From the NCBI GenBank assembly GCA_001704765.1, contig MBFK01000153.1, positions 1 to 64,000 on the forward strand: a stretch of DNA of 64,000 nucleotides. The letters are read 5' to 3'. A program made the translations under genes and the position numbers. The DNA comes from Sinorhizobium shofinae (GTDB taxonomy: Bacteria; Pseudomonadota; Alphaproteobacteria; Rhizobiales; Rhizobiaceae). The notes beneath the pieces were generated by a model, which was not told where the DNA came from, searched no databases, and was given only the letters and a program-made list of their open reading frames with translations. This document shows, one piece after another, positions 26,395-35,319 of this stretch (its first letter is position 1; each line of letters starts with the position of its first letter).

Positions 26395-27336
26395 ATGACC
26401 TTGCAGCAACCGGCGCTGCCGGCGACAGCAGTCGCGACGCGCCCCGCCTGGCACCGGGACAGGGGCCGCCTTTTCCAGGAGATCGGTATGCTCGCGCCTG
26501 CGGTGGCGCTGCTGACGATCTTCCTCATCGTGCCGTTTCTCCTGTCGTTCTGGACGGCGATGACCAATCAACCCTTGGTGCCACGTCCGACGCCAGTCCG
26601 CTTCATCGGCTTCACCAATTTCCTGCGTATCTTCAAGGACGACCTATTCTGGACGTCGCTCTGGAACGTTTCGCGCTTCACCTTCTGGATCCTGCCGGTG
26701 CAATGCGGGCTGGCCTTCGCTACCGCGCTGCTCTTGCACCAGAAGCTGCCGTTCCGCAATTTCTTCCGCGGGCTGTTCTTCTTGCCCGCGATTACCTCGA
26801 TGGTCGTCGTCTGCGTGATCTGGGGAACGCTGTTCCAATACCCGACGGGGCCGCTCAACCAGGTGATCGGTTTCCTTTCCGGCGGCCGCATCCAGCCGAT
26901 CGACTGGCTGGGTGACCCCAACTGGGCGATGTTCTCGATCGTGCTCCTGTCCGCCTGGCAGGCCTATGGCTTCCAGATGATCGTCTATCTTGCCGGCCTT
27001 CAGGGCATTCCAGACGAGCTCTATGATGCGGCCCGGATCGACGGCGCCAATGCCTTCCAGCGCTTCTGGCACGTCACCATGCCTGGCTTGAGACCCACGC
27101 ACGTCTTCGTCCTGGTCATTACCACGATCCAGGCGTTCAAGCTCTACACGCAGGTCGCGATCCTGACCCAGGGAGGGCCGAAGAGCAGCACCGAAACCGT
27201 CGTTCACTACATGGTGCGCACAGGCTTCGAAGAACAGAAGCTCGGCTATGCCTCGGCCGTCTCGGTCATTTTATTCGTGATCGTTCTCATCATCGCGCTC
27301 GTGCAGCGTCAACTTCTGAGGCGTTTCGATGTCTGA
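26395..27336 (+). CDS. ABC sugar permease, MalF/UgpA type
   Basis: A 313-residue inner-membrane subunit with six predicted helices (first at LAPAVALLTIFLIVPFLLSF) and the EAA loop ELYDAARIDGANAFQRFWHV that docks to the ATPase. ATG 26395 is chosen behind GAGGAGGAG; the GTG at 26368 lies upstream of that signal. It overlaps the next permease by 8 bp. Confidence 0.93.
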   Translation: MTLQQPALPATAVATRPAWHRDRGRLFQEIGMLAPAVALLTIFLIVPFLLSFWTAMTNQPLVPRPTPVRFIGFTNFLRIFKDDLFWTSLWNVSRFTFWILPVQCGLAFATALLLHQKLPFRNFFRGLFFLPAITSMVVVCVIWGTLFQYPTGPLNQVIGFLSGGRIQPIDWLGDPNWAMFSIVLLSAWQAYGFQMIVYLAGLQGIPDELYDAARIDGANAFQRFWHVTMPGLRPTHVFVLVITTIQAFKLYTQVAILTQGGPKSSTETVVHYMVRTGFEEQKLGYASAVSVILFVIVLIIALVQRQLLRRFDV

Positions 27337-28222
27337 TCTTGCCATTTCCACGTTGCAGACGCAGGTCAAGCCGGAACGCTCTGCGGTCGGTTCGCTGCGC
27401 ATCGTACAGACGGCCTCAATCCTCGTCATTGCCCTTGTCATCGTGTCGCCGCTCTTCATGCTTTTCGTCGCCAGCCTCAAAGACGACCGTTTCCAGATTC
27501 TGGCGGACATGGGCAGCTTCCGCGCCTTCTGGGTGTCGAATCCGACGCTCTCGAACTTCGCCGAGGTCGGCAATCTCTCGGGCGAACTCGCCTTCGGCCG
27601 CTATCTCCTGAACTCGCTGATCATCCTGGCCTCAACCGTGGGCGCCGGACTGATCGTCAACTCGATGGCCGGCTTCGTGCTGGCCTGGGGATCGCTGCGC
27701 GGCCGGGCACTGATCCTGTCGCTGGTCATCGCGCTCTATGTGATCCCGCAGGAAAGCATCATCATGCCGCTCGTCATCATGGTGTCGCGCGCCGGCATGA
27801 CCGATACCTTCGCGGTGCAGATCGTGCCCTGGATCGCCAGCCCGCTTTATATCTTCCTGTTCTACCAGTTCTTCGCCCAGCTTCCGAAGGAGCTTTTTGA
27901 AGCGGCGCAGATGGATGGAGCCTCGGTGTTCCGCATCTACCGCTCGATCTTCCTGCCGCTCAGCCTGCCGGCTCTCGCCACCGTGTCGATCCTGATGGGG
28001 ATCGAGACCTGGAATCAGTATCTCTGGCCGATCCTGGTGACTCAGACCGACTATGCCCGGCCGATCGCCGTCGCCATCGCCACCTTCTTCGGTCAAGACA
28101 GCATCTACTGGGACCGCGCCATGGCCGCTTCGGTCCTGATGATGATCCCGATCCTCGCCCTCTATCTCGCCTTCCAGCGCTGGTTCGTAAGTTCCTTTGT
28201 TGGCTCCGCCGTGAAAGGTTGA
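27329..28222 (+). CDS. ABC sugar permease, MalG/UgpE type
   Basis: A 297-residue second permease subunit with six predicted helices (SILVIALVIVSPLFMLFVAS onward) and the EAA loop ELFEAAQMDGASVFRIYRSI. Its start overlaps the previous permease gene, a sign of coupled translation. It ends 3 bp before the GH32 gene. Confidence 0.93.
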   Translation: MSDLAISTLQTQVKPERSAVGSLRIVQTASILVIALVIVSPLFMLFVASLKDDRFQILADMGSFRAFWVSNPTLSNFAEVGNLSGELAFGRYLLNSLIILASTVGAGLIVNSMAGFVLAWGSLRGRALILSLVIALYVIPQESIIMPLVIMVSRAGMTDTFAVQIVPWIASPLYIFLFYQFFAQLPKELFEAAQMDGASVFRIYRSIFLPLSLPALATVSILMGIETWNQYLWPILVTQTDYARPIAVAIATFFGQDSIYWDRAMAASVLMMIPILALYLAFQRWFVSSFVGSAVKG

Positions 28223-28225
28223 TCA

Positions 28226-29947
28226 ATGACAAGTCACGCAAATCCCTCCTCGCTTCTCGACGGCAGCCCAAAGACGCTGCGCGTCGTCCTTCCCGCCGGA
28301 GCCACGCTCCACGCGTGGCTGAAAGCCGCGAACGCGCATTCACCGGCAGAAATAATGGCGAGCCAGGAAGGTCAGGAAATCGGCAGGCTCACGGCCGAGA
28401 ACACAGAGGAGTTCGAGCTGCGGACACTGGTCGTGGACGAGGGCGGCGAGACCGCGCTCACCTATGACGCCGCGAGCACGGCCCTCTCCGTCGTCTACGT
28501 CTTCTCGGATCAAGACGTTCTGGAGAAGGGCATCCTCGTCCTTCATACCGGCGAGGCCAATGCCGGACCGACCGCGCCTGGCAGCTATCACTTCCGCCCC
28601 CCGTTCGGCTGGATGAACGACCCGAACGGTTTCGGCCGCTTCGGCGACAAGGTCCATCTCTTTTACCAGCATTATCCCCACGGCATGCGCTGGAACACGA
28701 TGCATTGGGGTCATGCGGTCACCGACGATTATCTCCGCTGGCGGCACCTGCCCGTTTTCCTCTTCCCTTCGCCGGAGCTTTCGGCGCGCGCCGACGGCCG
28801 GGGCGGCGCCTTTTCCGGTTCGGCAATCCCGCTTGCCGGAGAAAAGCCGGGCATCCGCGTCTTCTTCACCGAGCAGGTCAAGGACCGCGAGCCCGAGGAG
28901 CAGATCCAACTGACCGCCGTCAGCCATGACCGGATCATCGCAAGGCCGGCCGAGATCATCCTGCCCGAGCGCCCGACAGGGCTCGATCTGACGCTCGACT
29001 TCCGTGATCCCTACGTGATCAAGGGACCGGATGGCCGCTGGAAAATGCTCCTCGGCAGCCGCGACCGGGCCGGCGGCGTCATCTTGCTCTACGAGACTGC
29101 AGACCCGGACGCGGCGGGCGGGTGGAGCTTCATCGGCATCCTGCACCGCGAGAACCGTTTCGGCATGACCGCCGCCGAGTGCCCCTGCATTGTGCCGCTC
29201 GACGGGCCGGCCGACGATCCGCAAACCCGCTGGGCGCTCATCTTCGGCCTCTTGACCAGCCGCGATCCGACGACCGGCCGCCGCAATATCACGATCGCGA
29301 CCGTCGGCCGCTTCGATGGCAGGAGCTTCGCCAAGGAATTCGAGCAGGAGCTCGACTTCGGCACGGATGCCTATGCATTCCAGGCGTTCGTCGACCACTG
29401 CGGTCCGGTCGGTATCGCATGGCTCGCGAACTGGACGGAAATCTCGAAGAAGGTCGATTTCCCGACGGCCATGACGCTTCCCCGCCGCGTCCTGCTCAAG
29501 GACGCCACACTGCTGACGCCGCCGGTCGAGGCCGTCGAGAGCCTGCGTCAGCAGCTTGTCGACGAAAACCGGCTCTTGTCCGGCGAGGCGGTCGAGCTCG
29601 GCAACGGCGCCGTCGAGATCGTCATCGACCTTGCGGCACCCGGCGCCGACTTCGATCTCGAATTCGACCATCCCGAAGTCGAACTCGGCCTCAGGCTCGA
29701 TCAGGAAGGACTGGGCATCCTCTACGACGTCCCCGAGGGCAAATTGTTACCCCGCTACATCGCGGCAGGCGCACGCCCCTCGACGCTGCGCGTCTTCCTC
29801 GACAAGGGTTCGATCGAGGTCTTTGCGGACGACGGCCGCTGGACCGGGACGAAGCGCCTACCCGGTTTCAAGGGCGTACGCTCCGCGCGCCTCACCGCCC
29901 CGGATGGCAATGTCGCTGCCGCCAGCGTCTGGCAGCTGAAGCTCTGA
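28226..29947 (+). CDS. GH32 beta-fructosidase (sucrose/levan/inulin-oligosaccharide hydrolase)
   Basis: Glycoside hydrolase family 32. The nucleophile motif is FGWMNDPNGFG (about residues 130-140), the transition-state motif DFRDPYVI, and the acid/base glutamate lies in AAECPCIV. A C-terminal beta-sandwich (about 430-573) follows. An extra N-terminal region of about 120 residues precedes the catalytic domain. No signal peptide is visible, so it should act on imported substrate in the cytoplasm. It is embedded between the permease and ATPase genes. Exact substrate (sucrose, kestose, levan or inulin oligomers) cannot be read from sequence. Confidence 0.9.
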   Translation: MTSHANPSSLLDGSPKTLRVVLPAGATLHAWLKAANAHSPAEIMASQEGQEIGRLTAENTEEFELRTLVVDEGGETALTYDAASTALSVVYVFSDQDVLEKGILVLHTGEANAGPTAPGSYHFRPPFGWMNDPNGFGRFGDKVHLFYQHYPHGMRWNTMHWGHAVTDDYLRWRHLPVFLFPSPELSARADGRGGAFSGSAIPLAGEKPGIRVFFTEQVKDREPEEQIQLTAVSHDRIIARPAEIILPERPTGLDLTLDFRDPYVIKGPDGRWKMLLGSRDRAGGVILLYETADPDAAGGWSFIGILHRENRFGMTAAECPCIVPLDGPADDPQTRWALIFGLLTSRDPTTGRRNITIATVGRFDGRSFAKEFEQELDFGTDAYAFQAFVDHCGPVGIAWLANWTEISKKVDFPTAMTLPRRVLLKDATLLTPPVEAVESLRQQLVDENRLLSGEAVELGNGAVEIVIDLAAPGADFDLEFDHPEVELGLRLDQEGLGILYDVPEGKLLPRYIAAGARPSTLRVFLDKGSIEVFADDGRWTGTKRLPGFKGVRSARLTAPDGNVAAASVWQLKL

Positions 29948-29973
29948 AACGACAGGACAGGGAGGAATAATCG

Positions 29974-31020
29974 ATGGCGTCCGTCACGATCGAACAGGTT
30001 CGCAAACAATATGGCGCCGTGCCGGTCATCCACGGCGTCTCCATGGACATCGAGGATGGCGAGTTCGTCACGCTCGTCGGCCCCTCCGGCTGCGGCAAGT
30101 CAACCCTCTTGCGCATGCTCGCCGGGCTTGAGGACATCAGCGCCGGCGAGATCCGCATCGGCGGTCGCCTCGTCAATGACGTCGCGCCGAAGGAGCGCGA
30201 TATCGCCATGGTGTTCCAGAGCTATGCGCTCTATCCGCACATGACGGTCGCGGAGAACATGGGCTTCGCGCTGAAGCTCAAGGGCGAAGGCAAGGTCGCA
30301 ATCGAAAAGCGCGTCCGGGAGGCGGCCGACATTCTGGCGCTCGGTCCGCTGCTCGACCGCCTGCCGAAGCAGCTTTCCGGCGGCCAGCGCCAGCGCGTCG
30401 CCATGGGACGGGCGATCGTCCGGCATCCGCAAGTCTTCCTGTTCGACGAACCGTTGTCGAACCTCGACGCCAAGCTGCGCGTCACCATGCGCGCCGAGAT
30501 CAAGGACCTGCACCAGCGCCTGAAAACGACGACCGTCTATGTCACCCACGACCAGATCGAAGCGATGACCATGGCGGACAGGATCGTCGTGATGCGCGGC
30601 GGCAAGGTCGAGCAGATCGGCAAGCCGCTTGAACTCTACGACCGACCGGCCAATACCTTCGTCGCGACCTTCATCGGCTCGCCGGCAATGAACCTCTTCG
30701 ATGGCGCGATCGCGGACGGGCAATTCGTCACGAATGACGGCGTCTGGCTGCCGATGCCGGCCGATTATCGAGGAGCTATGGCGGAGGTCTACGGCATCCG
30801 CCCGGAACATCTCACCATCGCCGAGAACGGCGCGCCTGCGACCGTGGTTGTCGTCGAACCAACCGGGTCCGAAACGCACGTGCTCGTGAAGCTCGGATCG
30901 GCGGATGCCAACCTCGTCCTCAGGGACCGGGTCGATTTGCAGCCCGGCCAGCCCGTGCATGTGGCCCCAAACCTCCCGAAGCTTCATCTCTTTTCGGCGC
31001 AGGGAACACGCGTCAACTGA
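29974..31020 (+). CDS. ABC sugar importer ATPase, MsmK/UgpC type
   Basis: A 348-residue nucleotide-binding subunit with Walker A GPSGCGKST, signature LSGGQRQRVAMG, Walker B VFLFDEPLSN, the H-loop VTHDQ and a C-terminal TOBE/OB regulatory part (about 235-348). Start is supported by GGGAGGAATAA. It completes the operon binding protein-permease-permease-GH32-ATPase and is closed by a strong hairpin at 31039. Confidence 0.94.
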   Translation: MASVTIEQVRKQYGAVPVIHGVSMDIEDGEFVTLVGPSGCGKSTLLRMLAGLEDISAGEIRIGGRLVNDVAPKERDIAMVFQSYALYPHMTVAENMGFALKLKGEGKVAIEKRVREAADILALGPLLDRLPKQLSGGQRQRVAMGRAIVRHPQVFLFDEPLSNLDAKLRVTMRAEIKDLHQRLKTTTVYVTHDQIEAMTMADRIVVMRGGKVEQIGKPLELYDRPANTFVATFIGSPAMNLFDGAIADGQFVTNDGVWLPMPADYRGAMAEVYGIRPEHLTIAENGAPATVVVVEPTGSETHVLVKLGSADANLVLRDRVDLQPGQPVHVAPNLPKLHLFSAQGTRVN

Positions 31021-31038
31021 CGCGTTGCTTCGCACTCT

Positions 31039-31069
31039 CAGTGGTCGCACCGCGTCAGTGCGACCACTG
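31039..31069. terminator. Bidirectional terminator-like hairpin
   Basis: CAGTGGTCGCAC (31039-31050) and GTGCGACCACTG (31058-31069) form a perfect 12-bp stem with a 7-base loop. It fills the 53-bp gap between the convergent ends of the sugar operon and the iron operon. No clear U-tract follows on either side, so termination may be imperfect or Rho-assisted. Confidence 0.75.
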
Positions 31070-31073
31070 GAGA

Positions 31074-31835
31074 TCACCGGACTGGAATGGAATCGTCGAC
31101 GATGATGACGGGCCGGCCGAGCGAACAGGCCTCGACCCGCGCTTCGACGCGGTAGACGTATTTTAACATGTCGGCAGTGATCACCGCCTGCGTCGGGCCG
31201 CTCGCGGTCACAGAGCCGTCGCTGATCACGATCGTATCGTCGCAATAGCGAAGCGCGTGGTTCAAATCGTGCAGCGCGATCAGCACCGCCATGCCGGATT
31301 GCTCAGCTAGTCGCTTCATGAAGCCAAGCACTTCGACCTGACGAAAGAGGTCGAGCGCCGACGTTGGCTCGTCCATAAGCAGGACCTCGGGCTTGCGAAC
31401 CAGTGCCTGGGCGATCGACACGAGTTGCCGCTGGCCGCCGGAGAGTTCGCCGAGCCCGCGAAATGCCAGGTCATCGATCCTCAACGCCGTCAGCACCCGG
31501 TCGATTTCCGCAAGCTCGCCATCCTTCACCTTCCAGCCGGAACCCTGCTTGGCCGACAGCAAGACGGATTCGTAAACCGTCAGCACCGCATTGGCGCCGG
31601 TGTCCTGCGGCATGTAGCAGATCGTCTCCGGACCCTTGGCCGTGTCGGAAAGATGGACGAGACCCGGACCGGCTGCCAAACCGGCAATGCGCTTGAAGAG
31701 CGTCGATTTGCCAGCCGCATTCGGCCCGATGACGGCGGTCAGGCGCCCGCCTCTGAGCTCTCCCGTTGTAATGCCCGTCAGCACGGTGCGCCGGCCGTAG
31801 GTGGCGCCGACCTTGTCGAGCCTCAGGGCTACCAT
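31074..31835 (-). CDS. Iron-siderophore-type ABC importer ATPase
   Basis: A 253-residue FecE/FhuC-type ATPase with Walker A GPNAAGKST, signature LSGGQRQLVSIAQALV, Walker B VLLMDEPTSALD and H-loop LHDLNHAL. It is last in an operon of two binding proteins and one permease; its start overlaps the permease end by 7 bp. The iron assignment comes from the family and the iron box upstream of the operon. Confidence 0.9.
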   Translation of the reverse strand: MVALRLDKVGATYGRRTVLTGITTGELRGGRLTAVIGPNAAGKSTLFKRIAGLAAGPGLVHLSDTAKGPETICYMPQDTGANAVLTVYESVLLSAKQGSGWKVKDGELAEIDRVLTALRIDDLAFRGLGELSGGQRQLVSIAQALVRKPEVLLMDEPTSALDLFRQVEVLGFMKRLAEQSGMAVLIALHDLNHALRYCDDTIVISDGSVTASGPTQAVITADMLKYVYRVEARVEACSLGRPVIIVDDSIPVR

Positions 31836-32899
31836 GCTTGCCTCCTGTTGGTGAAAATCAGCACGAAGAAGAACGGAACGCCGACGAGCGCCGTGATGAT
31901 GCCGATCGGCAGCACCGCGCCCGGAATGATCATCTTGCTGACGACGGACGTCGTCGAAAGCAGGAGCGCGCCGCAGAGCACCGAGGCTGGCAGGAAGAAA
32001 CGCTGGTCTTCGCCGACAAGCATGCGGGCGATATGCGGGCCGACGAGGCCGACGAAGCCGATCGTGCCGACGAAGGAGACCGGGATCGCCGCCAGCAGGC
32101 TGACCGTCAGCATCGTCTCCAGCCGCAGCCGGCGGACATTGATGCCGAAGCTTGCGGCCTTGTCGTCGCCGAGCCGCAGCGCCGTCAGCGCCCAGGCATG
32201 GCGCGCAAAAAGCGGCAGGGCGAAAACCAGCACGGCCGCGGTGATCCAGACCTTCGGCCAGGTTGCCTTGGTAAGGCTGCCCATGGTCCAGAACACCACA
32301 GCCGCGAGCGCTTGTTCGGAAGCAAGATATTCGAGCAGCGAAAGCGCCGCGTTGAAGGTGAAGACAAGGGCAATGCCAAGAAGCACGATCGTCTCGACGG
32401 TTACGCCGCGCATGGTCGATGCGAAATGGATGAAGAGAGCCGCCACCATCGCCATCAGGAAGGCGTTGAGCGGTACCATGTAATGAACTGCGACGGGAAA
32501 GATTGAGATACCGGCGACGAGCCCGAGCGCGGCGCCGAAGCCGGCCGCCGCCGAGATGCCGAGGGTAAAGGGGCTCGCCAGCGGATTGGCGAGGATCGTC
32601 TGCATCTGCGCGCCGGCGACCGATAGCGACGCGCCGACCGTCACTGCCATGAGCGCAATCGGCATGCGGATATCCCAGATCACCACGCGAAGCTGGTCGC
32701 TCACCGCTTCGGACCGGAAGAGCGCCGTCAGGACGTCCGCAAGCGAATAGTTCGCCGGTCCGAGCGCCATATCGACCGCAACCGAGAGAAACAGAGCGGC
32801 GACCAGGCCGGAAAGTATTAGCAGCCGGCGCGCAACAAGGGCGCGGTAGCGACCGCGCCCTTCGACACCGGAGATTTCATCGGCGATGGCGACCATCAT
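31829..32899 (-). CDS. FecCD-family iron-siderophore permease
   Basis: A 356-residue FecCD/BtuC-type permease (about ten transmembrane helices; GASLSVAGAQMQTILANPLA and IGFVGLVGPHIARMLVGEDQ are family signatures). Only one permease gene exists, so a homodimer is expected. Two ATGs (32899, 32896) follow GGGGGTGA. Its start overlaps the end of the second binding-protein gene. Confidence 0.92.
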   Translation of the reverse strand: MMVAIADEISGVEGRGRYRALVARRLLILSGLVAALFLSVAVDMALGPANYSLADVLTALFRSEAVSDQLRVVIWDIRMPIALMAVTVGASLSVAGAQMQTILANPLASPFTLGISAAAGFGAALGLVAGISIFPVAVHYMVPLNAFLMAMVAALFIHFASTMRGVTVETIVLLGIALVFTFNAALSLLEYLASEQALAAVVFWTMGSLTKATWPKVWITAAVLVFALPLFARHAWALTALRLGDDKAASFGINVRRLRLETMLTVSLLAAIPVSFVGTIGFVGLVGPHIARMLVGEDQRFFLPASVLCGALLLSTTSVVSKMIIPGAVLPIGIITALVGVPFFFVLIFTNRRQAW

Positions 32900-34032
32900 T
32901 CACCCCCATCCGAAAGCGAGAGGAAATAGCCGGGCCGATAGGCGATCGGCAGGAACTTCTCGTGAAATTCGCGGAAGGTCCGGTCCGGATCGATATCGGC
33001 AAAGAGCGCCGGATGGAACCATTTGGCGAATTGCTGGATCGGCACGAATTCATAGGGTGCGCCGTAGAACTGATGCCAGACGGCATATACCCTGCCCGCC
33101 TTCACCGCGTCGAGCGTGGCAAAGGCCGGTCTGTGCATCAGCCCCTTCAGCCGCTCCCGCGCGGCCTGTGGATCGGCACCGCGGCCGACGCTGACGAACC
33201 GGTTGACGTCGGACTCGGCCGACCAGTTGCTGCCAGTGACGATCACATGATCCGGGTTGGCAACGACAAGTTGCTCGGGATTGAGATCGCCGAAGGTCGC
33301 CGCGATGACGTCAGAGCCGATATTGTGGCCGCCGGCCCTTTCCACCATCTCGCCGAAATTTGCCGGCCCGAAGGTCCGGCAGCACACGATCTCGCCGGTA
33401 ATACCGGGCGAGCGCTCGATGAACACCTTCGGACGCGCGATCGCGCCGGCTTTGGCCAGCCGCTCGGTGACGACGGCAATCTGGTCGCGGCGCCAGGCGA
33501 TGAACTCTTTGGCTCGCGCTTCCGCGCCGAAAATCTGGCCGAGGATCTCGACGGACCTCTCGCTGTTTCTCGCCGGATCGACACGGAAATCGAGGTAGAC
33601 GACGGCGATGCCTGCGGCGGCAGCCTTGTCGATAAAGCCCGATTCCTCGACGGCCTTCTGGGTTTCGAGGTTCAGCGTCAGCACGTCCGGCTTCAGCGCG
33701 ATGGCCGCCTCGAGGCTGAAATCGCCGCTCGGGATATAGCCGAAGCGCGGCAGCTTCTCGATTGCCGGAAAGCGTTCACGATAACCGTCATAGGAATCCG
33801 GATCCTTCTTGATCAGATCGTCGCGCCAGCCGACGATCGTGTCGAAGACATGCTCGCCCTTGAGCGCCGCCGCAACGTGGATCTGGCGCGCCTCGCCGAG
33901 CAAAATCCGCTTGGCCGGAAGCTCGATCTCGACCTTGCGGCCGGTAATATCGGTGATTTCCGCCGCAACGGCCGTCGACGCCGCCAGTACTGCTCCAATG
34001 AGCGTCGAGACAACGCAGTTCAAGATCCGCAT
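32896..34032 (-). CDS. Iron-type ABC substrate-binding protein (copy 2)
   Basis: A 378-residue cluster A (FepB/BtuF-like) periplasmic binding protein with a signal peptide (MRILNCVVSTLIGAVLAAST). It is a clear paralogue of the next gene upstream: both have DITGR-x-VE, GWRDDL, a vicinal-cysteine motif (CCRTFGPANFGEMVERAGG here) and AVWHQFYGAPYEFVPIQQFA near the C-terminus. ATG 34032 has GAGG upstream; an in-frame ATG at 34053 lacks one and would precede the signal peptide. Ligand not assignable. Confidence 0.9.
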   Translation of the reverse strand: MRILNCVVSTLIGAVLAASTAVAAEITDITGRKVEIELPAKRILLGEARQIHVAAALKGEHVFDTIVGWRDDLIKKDPDSYDGYRERFPAIEKLPRFGYIPSGDFSLEAAIALKPDVLTLNLETQKAVEESGFIDKAAAAGIAVVYLDFRVDPARNSERSVEILGQIFGAEARAKEFIAWRRDQIAVVTERLAKAGAIARPKVFIERSPGITGEIVCCRTFGPANFGEMVERAGGHNIGSDVIAATFGDLNPEQLVVANPDHVIVTGSNWSAESDVNRFVSVGRGADPQAARERLKGLMHRPAFATLDAVKAGRVYAVWHQFYGAPYEFVPIQQFAKWFHPALFADIDPDRTFREFHEKFLPIAYRPGYFLSLSDGGE

Positions 34033-34051
34033 TTCAAAACCTCGCAATAAC

Positions 34052-34075
34052 ATCGGAGGGCTTCCGCCCTCCGAT
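34052..34075 (-). other. Intercistronic hairpin between the twin binding-protein genes
   Basis: ATCGGAGGGC (34052-34061) and GCCCTCCGAT (34066-34075) form a perfect 10-bp stem with a 4-base loop, between the stop of copy 1 and the start of copy 2. No U-tract follows. It could stabilise the copy 1 mRNA or partly terminate transcription. Confidence 0.65.
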
Positions 34076-34082
34076 CCGGACT

Positions 34083-35216
34083 TTACTGGCCGACATTCAG
34101 CGACACGAAGTAGCCGCTCTTATAGGGCAGCGGCAGGAAGCGTTCGTGCAATTCCTTGAACGTCGCCTCCGGGTCCAGATCCTTGAAGAGGTCCGGATGC
34201 AGCCACTTGGCGATCTGCTGGATAGCGACGAACTGGTAGGGATTGTTGTAGAACTGGTGCCAGATGGCGTGGACATTGCCTGCTTTCACCGCCTTCACGT
34301 CGGTGACGGCCGGGCGCTTGGTGAGGTTCTCGAGCTTGCGGAGCGCTTCCTTCTCGTCGGCGCCGTAGCCGACGCCGACCCAGTTACCGCCCGGCACGTA
34401 GCCTTCCCAGTTGCCGCCGGTGATGATGATCTGGTCCGGGTTCGATGCAATGATCTGCTCTGGATTGACCGTGCCGAAGGTACCCGGAATGATATCCTTC
34501 GCCATGTTGGTGCCGCCGGCAAACTCGACCATCTTGCCGAAATTCTCGTTGCCGAAGGACATGCAGCAATCGTCGGAATAGCCACCGGCACGCTCGACGA
34601 AGACGCGTGGCTTCTTCGGATTGGCCCTGGCCAGCACATCCGTCACCTTGGCGATGCTGTCGGCGCGGAACTTGATAAATTCCTCAGCCTTCTCTTCCTT
34701 GCCGAACAGCTTGCCGATCAGGCGCATGCTCGGTTCGGTGTTTTCCATAGGCTTTTCGCGGAAATCGACATAGACGAGCGGAATGCCGACCTTGCTGAGC
34801 TTTTCGACATAGCCCGCCTCTTCCGTTGCCGTCTTCGCATCAACATTCATCAGCATGACGTCGGGCTTGAGCGCGACCGCCTGTTCGATGTCGAAGGTTC
34901 CGTCCTTCATGCCGCCGAAGGCCGGCAGCTTGGCGATGTCCGGGTACTTGGCGAGATAGGCGGCATAGGTTTCCGGGTCGGCCTTCGCCAGGTCGTCGCG
35001 CCAGCCGACGACGCGCTTGAAAGGCTCGTCCTTGTCCAGGGCGCCGACGAAATAGATCTGCCGTCCTTCGCCCAAAATCACGTGCTTGACGGGAACGTTC
35101 ACCTCGACCTCGCGGCCGGTGATGTCTTTCACCTTGACCGTTTCAGCGAGCACCGCGCCTGAAAAAAGCACGCACAGACCTACGGCGGCGGCGGCCACCC
35201 TGTTGAAAACTCTCAT
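34083..35216 (-). CDS. Iron-type ABC substrate-binding protein (copy 1)
   Basis: A 377-residue secreted binding protein, first in the importer operon. Signal peptide MRVFNRVAAAAVGLCVLFSG; mature part begins VKVKDITGREVEV. It shares CCMSFGNENFGKMVEFAGG and AIWHQFYNNPYQFVAIQQIA with copy 2. The vicinal cysteines are unusual for FepB/FhuD-type proteins. Start supported by AAAGGAGCAGGG. A TGA-N9-TCA iron box lies 43 bp upstream. Separate ligands for the two copies (for example free chelate versus modified siderophore) are possible but unproven. Confidence 0.9.
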   Translation of the reverse strand: MRVFNRVAAAAVGLCVLFSGAVLAETVKVKDITGREVEVNVPVKHVILGEGRQIYFVGALDKDEPFKRVVGWRDDLAKADPETYAAYLAKYPDIAKLPAFGGMKDGTFDIEQAVALKPDVMLMNVDAKTATEEAGYVEKLSKVGIPLVYVDFREKPMENTEPSMRLIGKLFGKEEKAEEFIKFRADSIAKVTDVLARANPKKPRVFVERAGGYSDDCCMSFGNENFGKMVEFAGGTNMAKDIIPGTFGTVNPEQIIASNPDQIIITGGNWEGYVPGGNWVGVGYGADEKEALRKLENLTKRPAVTDVKAVKAGNVHAIWHQFYNNPYQFVAIQQIAKWLHPDLFKDLDPEATFKELHERFLPLPYKSGYFVSLNVGQ

Positions 35217-35258
35217 TGATCCCTGCTCCTTTGGAGAACGCCGCCTTCTAATATTTCA

Positions 35259-35273
35259 TGACTTTACCAGTCA
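35259..35273. promoter_or_regulatory. Candidate RirA iron-responsive operator (IRO)
   Basis: TGACTTTACCAGTCA fits the rhizobial iron-responsive operator TGA-N9-TCA exactly and is also an inverted repeat TGACT-N5-AGTCA. It sits in the 103-bp gap between the divergent binding-protein and methyltransferase genes, so RirA could repress both under iron-replete conditions. Confidence 0.7.
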
Positions 35274-35319
35274 ACATATATCTTTTAGAACGCTTCCAGA
35301 CAGGAGAGGCTGGATAGAG

